Source of the DNA: Chiua virens
Taxonomy: Eukaryota; Basidiomycota; Agaricomycetes; Boletales; Boletaceae
DNA: 64,000 bases
Reading direction: 5' to 3'
NCBI GenBank assembly: GCA_019787685.1
Contig: JAHNUO010000020.1
Location: 248,001-312,000, forward strand
Below the pieces are notes generated by a model that saw nothing but the letters and a program-made list of their open reading frames with translations, was not told the DNA's origin and searched no databases. Both the position numbers and the translations under genes were made by a program. Shown here in pieces: positions 46,820 to 56,511 of the stretch; positions within the stretch are counted from its first letter, which is position 1; each line of letters begins with the position of its first letter.

Positions 46820-47735
46820 CTAGACTTGCTCGTGCTTGAGCTCGTTGGTAAACGAATCGGAACCGTCCCGTTTCGACATAGTGCTGCCGTCTGAGGAGAG
46901 TTGCATCGTCTTTGATGCATCCGAGAACTCGTGCCCAGGCATCCGTCCGATCTGGCGACGTAGAGGACCAGAAGCGAAACGTAGTGTGCCCTCTGTGGAG
47001 TCCTTGCCATACCTGTCCGTCTCGAACGAAATCCCGCGTCCGATACGATAAATGATGAGCGATGGCGCAGTGACCTGCGGGAAAATAGGTCAGCTGTAGA
47101 GCGGAAGAAATGGGTCGCTTGACGCACCTGAATGGTACCCAACACGGGGAAGAAAATGTTGACGAGCGGACTGTTGATCGTAAACACGATCAGCGTGATG
47201 ATGACGAACACGGTGTACAAGACCGCGCTCTCGAGCGTCATGGCAAGGTAACTGAGGTAAAAACGACCTTGTTGCGATCCAACTGCCTGGGAGATGGCGC
47301 GACGGTGCATCAGAAGGCGTATTGTAATAAGTATGGAGGCGGTGACGTTCATTGCGACGGAACACGAAAAAGAGGCGATTCCAGCGATCTGGACGGTTTG
47401 GGTGCTGTAGACAGCACCTGGTGCGGCGCTGACGGTCAACCAGGCGAGTGAGGCACCGACGGTGGCAAGGTATATCAACGCAGGAAGGGCTACCATGGGC
47501 TTGCTACCCATGCCGACGATGTAGCATCGATAAAGCTGATCCTCGGTTCAGCATGCGGGTGAAACGATGGAGGTAGAGACACGCACGAGAAATGCGTCCG
47601 AGGTCCAGGTGTTGAGGACGAATGCAGTATCGACGACGACAGCGTTCCAGGGTGATAGTGCATCGGGACCGTCGACACCGTATAATCCGAATATCGCCAA
47701 GAGTTGTGCCGGACCACATAAATTCAGCAAAACGT
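46820..47735 (-). pseudogene. 7-TM protein D, 5'-truncated paralogue
   Basis: The last three exons match gene C one for one: about 47735-47587, 47535-47128 and 47074-46820. Shared strings include ALIYLATVGASLAWLTV, LESAVLYTVFVIITL and APSLIIYRIGRG. Reading upstream, similarity to gene C stops within exon 2 at about 47735, where the sequence becomes a GTPase-derived fragment. Exon 1 and the first half of exon 2, encoding two TM segments, are missing. Inference: the duplication that placed the 47.7-51.5 kb segment here cut off its 5' end. An ATG in the remaining part could still give a shorter protein. Confidence 0.75.
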
Positions 47736-48010
47736 GCCGGTGCTCACCGCCGCAAACTCTTGGATCTGTGCTGGATCGACCTGATTGCAGACGATCAGTG
47801 CACCAGCGAGATCAGAAATCCAAGGATAGCATGCAAATGCACCTTTCTTCCCTTTTCGTTATAGATCTCTGGATTCTCCGTCGAGTTACAAATTTGCTTG
47901 AGAAGGGTCATCCCGGCCGATGACAAGGATTCGGAACCGTCCGAATCTCTTTCTGATGCATGGTAAGAATTGAAGCGGGTGGCTTGATGGATAGGTATTA
48001 GTGTGTTGAG
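47736..48010 (-). pseudogene. GTPase 5' fragment lacking its P-loop
   Basis: It aligns with 60260-60540 of the GTPase gene. LLKQICNSTENPEIYNEKGR matches LLKQICNSKENPEIYDGEGK. The segment coding GRANAGKTT has collapsed to a few residues through a small deletion, so the nucleotide-binding loop is gone. The exon coding VDLAQIEESAE is only partly kept. It marks one edge of the segmental duplication. Confidence 0.8.
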
Positions 48011-48267
48011 CGTTGAGCGCAAGAGAACGATTCGAGTTGCTTCTGAGTCATCCCATAAATTTAAAATCGGTGATGTGACCCCCAGACTCATGAGCCAGCG
48101 AGGGGGGAGGCGAAGGCGAAGGTTATCACTGGAGCTCATTCTCCAACTAAACGACCAACGACACTTGCCGCGACGAAATGATACTCAAAGAAACAAGTCA
48201 ATATGATGCTCAGCACGACGATCGCACCTACTAGTACATCAGGATCTTTCCAGTATTGAACCCGCTA

Positions 48268-48901
48268 CTAAATGATCGTTAGTGACGGTAGAACCGATTC
48301 GACAATGGTAAGTAGAAGATGGCGGAAAATGTCGGGGTATTGAACGGACGTAGAAGTTGAGTTCTTTAACATCGCTGCGAAACGTGGGATGCTGAGAGCC
48401 GACGGAAAACTACGAAAAGCAGACCAAATTAATGAGAACGCAGGAAAACATGGTTTGTGATCCCCTTGTGAACGGCCCTCAGTGTACCCACTGGCAGTTA
48501 CCTTCTTCATACGATGCTCACAATTCCAGATAGAAAGACCAGATAGAAAAGCAAGGCGTGAAATTACATAGGGCATCCGAGACACGACCACGGTGTTATT
48601 GAGTGACCAAATCACGAAAATGTTCTTGTACATGTCTCTCAAGATCCTACACGACGTCATAAAGAAGACTTTCGTACACGATCGTTGAACAGAACGCACC
48701 TCTTTGGCACTGGTCCCTCCACTGCGGACGCCACATGCACGGAAATAATGTCGGTTCGTCAAAGCTAGGGTCCGAGAAGTGAGGCGTCGGATCTGGCATA
48801 GTCTCCAAATTGCTTTGATCAGCACTGTCGATATCCTCGAGAATCAGTGGAACGGGCGCAGGTTGCGAGGTCCCCTGGCTGCCACTGCCAGCCATCTTCA
48901 C
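48268..48901 (-). other. Unassigned sequence private to duplication copy 1
   Basis: A start-like frame at 48901 reads MKMAGSGSQGTSQPAPVPLI and a hydrophilic stretch up to CMWRPQWRDQCQRGAF. Further fragments downstream are in several frames. No family or consistent exon set was recognised. It may be a remnant gene inserted in copy 1. Confidence 0.3.
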
Positions 48902-48904
48902 AAG

Positions 48905-51532
48905 TTTTGAGAGCTTGGACCTAAGAGATTTCCTCTCGTTCTAGAGCAAGAGGATCTTGTGACACAAATCTTTTCGTTGGACGCTGCGTTGTTGCGCCCA
49001 GCCAAGTTTCCGTGTCTCAGCGTCGAGGGATTTGTTTTCCGCCGTTACATGGCCGCAAAGATTCCCGAGCTCAGGGACTTGCGTAGCTCTCGTACGAAGT
49101 TCGTCATTCGCCCTTGCGTCCTTGTCTTGAGGAGCTCCGCCAACCCTTTCCATCGGGCCATGTTAGCGTGAAAAACCTTTTGATATCAGTGAGCACCATT
49201 GATCCAAATCGCTGAGTCGAAGAAAAGAGATACCTCGTAGAATGCCTTGATTGTTGCGACACCTTCATGTGCCTGTCCCTCAGCTACTTTCACCCTCATC
49301 TCCAGCTCTAGGTTCTCATCCCGCACGGAACTGACGAGCGCGGGTGCTTGTGCATATTGTTCGCGGAAGAAGTCTGTCTTCCTAAGCAGAGACCGTGGTA
49401 GACCTCTGCGACTCCACGGATGCACGGACTTCCTCGATAGAACGTAACAAGGATTCTTATTTTTCCTTGACCCACGAAGTCTTCTTGGCCTCCGACCACT
49501 TCACCCGGTCCTTGTCCAGTTCCCCGCAGACTTTGGCTGGCGCAGTCAACTCTTCTGGTCGTTGTGTCATGGCATTCAGCAGAGGATCGCGTTTCTTCGT
49601 CCAGGCGACACGCTCGGCCTCCAATCCCGATAACTGGATATGAACTTCTTCAGTTCGTGCAGCTGCGTCCCATAACTCGGTGACACGCACCAGGAGAAAT
49701 TCGTCCTTTCCTCGGACTTCGCCTTGTGCTGCGTCTACCACGCCAAGGAATCATTCTCCCACTTGCAACGCTCCTCGGGCCATCGAGCGTGCTCCACTTT
49801 TCAGGCAGTGAGAACGGGGCCTGTCAGCTCCGAGGACTGTCGGACGACGAGCTTGACCGTCAAGCCCTGCAACCATTTGCGCTCCTCAGACAGCTCGCAT
49901 TCAAGCGCTGTTGAATCTCCTCGGACTTGACGTTCAGCAAGGAAAGGACTTCGCTAAGCCATCTCTTCGGCGAGTCGGTCTAATCAAGGATAGTGGTGTG
50001 AGCTTGTATCCGAATATCGTAATGGACAACGTACCAAGATCTCCGGGACCGGGCGGCAATGAGAGTTGGCTAGTTGATTAGATGGCGATGAAGCCATGGC
50101 TGTTTCTTTGTGGCATGGTTCTTGGCTGATCTGAACAATAACGCTGGCTTGTTGAAGGTCTGGAAGGACGTTCGGGATGCTCAACGTCTATGATTTCTTT
50201 GCTGTGGAGGGAGTGCTAAATCACTTGTCAGTTACGCTGAACACTAGCTTTATGAGACGCAAATCGGGCACTTGCACAACATTCCCCTTGCCCACGACGC
50301 CAGTACGGGAGGTGGTAGGTAGACGATCTTCTTGACGAAGCCGTATATGTAAGCGGTTCCTCTCTGCCTGGCTCATTCGCCTCGCCTCACTGTACTCCAG
50401 GAAGCGTACTGTTCGTCCCATCGGATTTGTGATAGGTATCATTTGAGTGGCATTCCGTGCACACGCAACCTGTGTAACATGGAAGGGAACACCATTGGTA
50501 GCGTCAGTGCCCGTGACCTGACCACAGAAGAGTGTAGTCCTCTCGTGCATTGAAAGCGATTCGTGCATCGTGGTGGACGAGTACGATTCAGGACTTGAAG
50601 GAGAGAGCGCAGGGCCGGAGAAAGAGAATGACAGTAGAGAAGCCACCTATGCTTCAGAGAGGGTATGACGTTCGTATCAATGTCTACGCCTGGCTCAGGG
50701 CTCGCGAGACGACGATTCAGGTAGTCGAGTATCAACTTGTCGTCACTGCTCTCCCCCATCTCTGTTTCCAGAGTGTCGAACACGGCATGAAACATTTTCT
50801 TGCCCACATGGGTGGTCATCAAAACCTATTCAAAAATCAGAAAATCGATCAATTCAAGCACATAGGCGACACACTCTTCGCTCAGCTCCATCCTCGAACT
50901 AAATTTAGTAGCGGTGATGCTTCTCCAACGTCTGGTGTCTCCACACGGCAATAACTTTCGGAGGGGCTATCAAGATCGCTGGACGTCCAAATATAATAGA
51001 GAATCCATTGGCGCCGATAGCTCCGCTGTCTACCAAGGACAATGGCATCCCTGAACGGGGACAGGTGAGAGAAACGAAAAGAGGGGCATGCCGGGCGTCG
51101 CAAGGGAACGAGGACCTATCGAAAGAGTTGTCGTATTGACAAAAATACCAAGATTCGACTGCCAACGTTGAGGAGTGACAATTGACGACAGTGATCTTGA
51201 GAGCGATGATACGAGTACGCAGGTCCGTGATGCCGAGAGCGGCGAAGTCAATCGCGTACGACTGCTGGTAGGGGAGGTTTCAACAAAAGAAGGCTGTTCG
51301 TCGTCTTCATTCTATTGCAAGTGGAGAATAACTGATCTCATGGTGCACTGAGCAAAAAGGGGGACGACAAGACTAGATACAGTAACGTACCGTCATTTGC
51401 TTCCCCTTTGCTTCGAACCACTGAACCACGTTGTTCGGCGTTGTACTGACGTTGTAAGACTTGGCGATCAAACGGAATCGCAAGCTCCCAACTAAGAGAG
51501 GTTGTCACTTCTTCGAAATAAAGATCAGCCAT
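48905..51532 (-). CDS. Unrecognised coiled-coil protein gene, copy 1 (probably degraded)
   Basis: Several coding islands lie on the minus strand. An N-terminal exon ending VVQWFEAKGKQMTV is followed by a beta-rich part (ESWYFCQYDNSFDRSSFP; SGAIGANGFSIIFGRPAILI) near 50900-51170. A polar part (GVPFHVTQVACARNATQ; SQAERNRLHIRLRQEDR) lies near 50221-50560. Heptad-like helices (TEEVHIQLSGLEAERVAW; VCGELDKDRVKWSEAKKTSW) lie near 49457-49741 and again near 49000. The same islands recur in copy 2. Frames break between islands more often than introns can explain, so at least one copy is likely decaying. No function can be assigned. Confidence 0.4.
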
Positions 51533-52250
51533 GCTTCCAGAAGAACGAAAACAACATGCTCACTACTCGAGAATACCATCAATCGTCACACTGACCACTC
51601 TCCCGCCTTCGTCCGTGCCACCAATCTACTCCTGCACTGACGAGGATGCGCGAAGAAAGAGCGACGGCACGAATACTATTGAAGTGACCGGTCAGTTGTT
51701 GAACGTGACCAAGCCTGAGGAGAACAGGATTGTACTTAGCTTATGTAATCGGTAGCCGTACTCCAACAAGTAGTGCACGTTTTGAGTACCCGCCGATCAT
51801 ACGGACACGATCTACTCACACTCTGCCACAGAAACCCGGATCGAATTCCAGTCTTTCTTCGAGTAACCACGATACTCGGAGGACCAACGGTTCGTACAGC
51901 ACATCTACTTCTGCCAGCTCAATCTCACCGGTCAACCAGGCGAGTTTGACCCGCATTAACCGTGTCCTCTATCAGGTAATTTCACGACCTCTAACGCCAA
52001 CTCTCGAGCATATCGTCCTCCCACCAGCTATTCTGAGCGCGTCCGAACCCTTGCACCACAGTCTTCTCTCCCCCCTTGGCGTCCACGTCAGCACACATTG
52101 ACACGCACCCGTGACCCCCAATGCTGTACGACATGCTTCGCTCAGGAAACCACTCCTTTGCGCAGGGGTCCCCTCATTTTTGCTGCCACAGCTGCGCCAC
52201 AACCCGCTGCTAAGGGTCCTCTGGCTTCACCACCCACGAGGCCCACGAAC
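51533..52250 (+). other. Upstream region or 5' exons of the conserved fungal gene
   Basis: Open frames at 51531-51755 and 51730-52101 are rich in Ser, Thr and Pro. They could be 5' exons of the following gene. I see no conserved feature that proves it. Confidence 0.3.
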
Positions 52251-54632
52251 ATGCAGAATGTCTATCCCTCGCCGCCTGTCGAATACGCATCTCTCCAGCC
52301 CTCCTCTCCCCCGTGTTGCAGTGGCCCTGCCTCCTCCGCGCCACGAGGGTTATTTCCTTCTGACCTGCATTCCCGGGGCACTGTAACCATCAGCACGACG
52401 TTCTATTCCTCAGAGCTTCCGCCTTTGACTCGCAAGACGAGCAAGAACAATTTGCCCGCAGAGCATTCGCCGACCGTTGGACTCAGGGTCGATCCTGGAT
52501 CTGAACATGCCCGACGCGTCTTGACAAAGGCACGCCCCACCACCCCTCAGAAACCCGTCGTGCCATCTTCCCAGAAGGCAATTCCCGAGCCGGGTGATCC
52601 TTTACTCCTAGATGATGACCCGTTCACGAAAGCCGAAGGTGTGAGAATGCTGAGGCCCCAGGCGCGGCCATGTTCTAGAAGCGGTTCAACTTCCTCTGCA
52701 AGTCTGCGTTTGAGCAAGGAAGATGGTTTTCGTAGCGAGGATGGACACGCCAAGTCCCCAAGTACTCCGCTGCCGCCGGCTCCTGGAACACCTTTACTTT
52801 GGACGCACACGCTTCTTTCGCTCCCGAAAAGTCCCTACCACCCTGACGATTACAAGGTTGCTCGTCAGCAACGTCGGGGTCTGTGGTTGGAAAAGGCTCC
52901 GCCACCACTAGTTGCCGAGGTCGCAAAGCAACTATCCATAGAGCAGGAGAACGAGCAGGTGGAAGAACCCCCTCGAGAACTGGCACCTCCGCCAACATAT
53001 TTCTCGATCATGACATTCATGTCCAACATGAATCTTTTCCGACTCTTGCTGTCGTATTTGTCATACTCCGAGTGGCCGGCGCTCTACAGTGCGAACAAGG
53101 AGGTTCTGGAGTTGCTCCAGAGCAGGATTCTCCGTGAGTTTGTTCTCGAACGATACCTCAGTATAGTCGGGCATATGAATGGGCGGAGCCACTTGAGTTA
53201 TCGTTGAAGGCAAGTTTGACTTGTAATTCGCGCGCTCACATATGATGACATACTCATTAGGACCTGCACAACTACCTACGTGGCGTGGCCATCCCAGCAC
53301 ATCAACATGCTCGTCTTGCTGCCGCGTACCTGCAACCTAAAGGAGCGAAGCGGGATGCTCCGGTGACGTCCGAAACACTGGATATACTTGCGCTGGCACT
53401 CACAACGCGGGCTTACACCCGAGTAGTTCTTCGTCTTCGTGCTCAAGCCGAGTCCGAGGTCAGGTACATCAAGACACTGCGTTCGGCCGAATCAAATCAG
53501 GTTTCGAATCCTTCGCATCCAGGCACCCGTCAACCCAGCGTCTCCAGCTGAGCTCTGTCGCCCACTTCTTCCCATTCCCACTCTGGTAATTATTCACATA
53601 GAAAGAATGAACGGAACCCAAGTTTCTCATCAGCGGTCTCCAAATTCAAATCGCCTCTCTATCGACCCGGGCGCGCCCCGGTATTGAGAGTGTTCGTGCC
53701 TTCCCCTGAGGGAGATTGGTTATCTGATGCGGGTGTCGTGGAATGTCAGGCCGAATTGAAACGTTCCGGTGTTCTGAAACTTGTCCGAGTGGGAGATGTT
53801 GTGTGGGACGTTGCTGTCGGGGATGAAGGGAACCTCGGTCGGCTGATGTGGGACGGGAGCTATCTTGTGGTGCGTCTCATCATAGATTCGTATTATCGAA
53901 CAGCCTCAGACGTATGAATGGCAGGATCTGGATTATAGATACTCCCGTGTAGGTGAAGTGTCGCCATACTTCCACAGCTTGGCGTTCTCTCCATCGTACT
54001 TCCATTGAGTCATTCGCATCGGTGGTTCTGCGATGCACAATCCCCATTGTAATTCCATCGTCTACCTTGACGTAAGTCCATGGGGGCGCGAGATTGCGGC
54101 CAATTTGCAGTCGTTGCAGGATCGGGCTCGAACCGAAACGTGCGTATTGAATCAACAGGCGTTCAAAGCATGCTCACGCTCCTTCCATAGACCTCATGGG
54201 GCGTTGCACGATGTTGTTCGTTGGGTTTCACCGGACCACGTTTACTATCTGCCCGCCCGTACCGCCCACACAATCGCAAACACACTCCCGACCGCGCGCT
54301 GTTCGGGTTCCTATTCCCAACGTTGAAGGATTCCACATCGATCCTGGCTGGTATGGCAAAGTTGTCTTCGAGTCTGAAGGAATGCACGAAGATCTGGCAG
54401 ATCTTCAGGCGCACTGCGGACATGGCGTCTTCCCGCCCAGAGCGGAGTCGCTCGCCACCAAGATTCGGAACGAGAAGGAGAAGGACAACAGACGGGTGTG
54501 GCGAATCTTACGAGAAAAGAGGTACGTATTTCGTGCTGGGGTTACATGTGACGCCGGAGCTGATACGCGCGCAAACAGCCGTCCGGGGAGATATGGCTCC
54601 GGGCTGTGCAAGTCAGCGAACGCGTAATGTGA
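52251..54632 (+). CDS. Conserved basidiomycete protein with F-box-like segment
   Basis: A long Pro/Ser-rich N-terminal region starts MQNVYPSPPVEYASLQ. It leads to an F-box-like helix pair, NLFRLLLSYLSYSEWPALYSANKEVLELL (near 53030-53120, given in part). Next is DLHNYLRGVAIPAHQHARLA with TTRAYTRVVLRLRAQAE. Then RAPVLRVFVPSPEGDWLSDA and VGDVVWDVAVGDEGNLGRL lie in one exon. A C-terminal part has YLDVSPWGREIAANLQSLQ and GWYGKVVFESEGMHEDLADL, ending RPGEIWLRAVQVSERVM at 54632. I recognise this order from conserved Agaricomycete proteins of unknown function. The F-box-like segment hints at a ubiquitin-ligase adaptor. An apparent GC-AG intron begins at 53210, just after a frame discontinuity near 53175. 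Exon boundaries are approximate. Confidence 0.65.
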
Positions 54633-54913
54633 TTGTGAACGGTGAATGGCTATCTCTTATCTGAACGGATGTGATCCCCGTGCCGTTTGATGCGATATTT
54701 CGGAACCTGGGGACTCTTTATCTTTCATTTTCTTTCTTCATGTCGACGTATGCATGGTGCCTTGACTCGATGTTTTTCTGTCCTCATCTCGCCATATCCT
54801 AGAAAGAGAAAGGGGTGTAGTTTATTTGCACTTGTATTTGCTTTTCATTAGTGTTTTCATTCCTTCGGTAGGTTAGTTGGATCACGACCAGTTAGCAGTA
54901 TGCAAATATCATA

Positions 54914-56316
54914 CAGTCATTTACCGGCACTTGAGCCACGAAGATTTTGATCACCTCCTGATTTTTAACAACAACAATTTATTAAGATCATATGGTATAG
55001 ATGCTTCAATATATACTCGAACATATAGTAGAAAAAAAGCAAGTAAAAAGAGAATGTTATACTCTTGCAATTAACTGATCAAAGATTGAGCCCTTATCAC
55101 TCCAACCCCACCACTTGAGCCACTACCAAAAAAGGTATCGCACCGATTTGCATGGGCCAAGCGACATCTAAGCAATACCGCCGGTTACCGTTACTCCTCT
55201 GCACTCTCACCATCACTATCAATGTTCTCGTCACTTGGCTCATCTTCACTGGCAATGACATCTCCATTTCCCTCACCTGTGTCCCCACCTTCACCTCGCT
55301 TGGCTCTCAGCTTTGGTGCCTGTGGCTCTAGCTTTCCCAGCTTTGGCTTTGCCCACCTCGCACGTCTTCCCTCTTGCTTTGCAAGTTCAACCTCCTCCTT
55401 CCACAAGTGTGTTGCCTCATGGTAAGCTTTTCTACACTCGGCATTCCTTTTTTTCTGTGCGGACTCCACCCTTTTCCACTCAACCATCACCATCCAGAGG
55501 GAAACCTCTTGCTGCGAGATTGAGGCAATAATCTACCATGTTATCCTCCTCTTTGGATGTAAGCCAGGCATGATTTTCGTCATTGGCTTGTTGACAGCTT
55601 CTTCCTCCCCGTAGCCGTCTTGAAAGGGTGGCCCGGCTGATGGTGACATCTTTCTTCTGTTTCTTCATCTCTTCTTCTGCCTCGTGACAAATCACATGGA
55701 GGCTTCGCCGCTCTTTCTCCAGCTTCTCCTCATCCTCGTTCCACAGCTTCATGGCATAAGCTAGACCTTCCTCCTGATTAGCAATTGCTGTCCTTTGCTT
55801 CTGACACTTGGATTTTGTATGACCAACCATAATCAGTGTAGCTGGAAGTGACAAATGATAGTTTTATTTACACTGTCAAATTTTGAGTCCTGCTCTGAGT
55901 TGGAGCATATGAGTCATACTGACTATTCCGCATTAAGTATATCATAGTACTGATAACTCCTTCACCTCGCTTAAGACTCGTCTCTCCGGCATCATGCTGG
56001 CAAGCCCAGGCATCACTGATCTGTATACAATATGTTGGGATCATCAAGCTGACAAGCATATGTATATATTCCTGTAATTAAAATTGCTATAATATTAGTC
56101 TGTAGTGTTGTAGCAATGAAATACTACAATTTTCAGTCAAACTTGCCAGCTGTAATAACAACGAGAACAGCAAACAGGCCCCATCTCATAGCTAAGCATA
56201 GTGATATATCATATCCTATTTTTACAGTAGTTGATTTGATTGTTGTGGTTGGAATTCATATATGATTTGGATTTGGCTCAAGTGCCGGTGGTGGCTCAAG
56301 TGCCAGTAAATGACTG
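54914..56316 (-). mobile_element. Pogo/Tc1-type element, internally deleted
   Basis: It is bounded by 26-bp terminal inverted repeats: 'cagtcatttaccggcact...' at 54914 and its near-perfect complement ending at 56316, with one mismatch. The flanking dinucleotide is TA on both sides, the target-site duplication of Tc1/mariner/pogo elements. Subterminal copies of the 'cacttgagccac' motif lie near 55120 and 56276. At 1.4 kb it is too short for a full pogo transposase. See the coding remnant at 55191-55854. Confidence 0.85.
55191..55854 (-). pseudogene. Pogo-type transposase remnant (N-terminal helix-turn-helix and charged C-terminus)
   Basis: The 5' frame (55854-55480) encodes a helical region with TISRATLSRRLRGG, a psq-type helix-turn-helix. 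WLTSKEEDNMVDYCLNLAARG follows, the start of a CENP-B-type DNA-binding domain. The 3' frame (55493-55191) encodes a Lys/Glu-rich tail (WKRVESAQKKRNAECRKAYH) ending in acidic residues. The central DDE catalytic domain is missing between them. The element can at most bind DNA and would depend on an intact relative to move. Confidence 0.75.
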
Positions 56317-56511
56317 TAGTTCTATGCACGTGATCAGATGCGTCATGAATTTCATCACTGTCGCGCATTGATTGAATGTGTCAAAAGAAATTCAATGATT
56401 TACAATTTGCATTTACAACCAGTTTCCATTCTACCGAAATATTGTACACTGTTGAGGCATTGTTGAAGATACTGAACTTTTCACACAGAGATATTCATAG
56501 CTAAAGTTTGT
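56317..56511. other. Intergenic, GTPase 3' flank
   Basis: AT-rich, no gene seen. Confidence 0.4.

Larger units (their letters stand above)
47736..51550 (+). repeat. Segmental duplication, copy 1
   Basis: This is a direct copy of 60255-64000 with noticeable divergence and indels. Matching landmarks are 47870-48000 with 60380-60545, 48180-48290 with 61140-61320, 48930-49130 with 61450-61610, 49200-49450 with 61690-61945, 50220-50640 with 62725-63170, and 50880-51230 with 63420-63750. Copy 1 holds about 500 extra bases (48420-48910). Confidence 0.85.
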
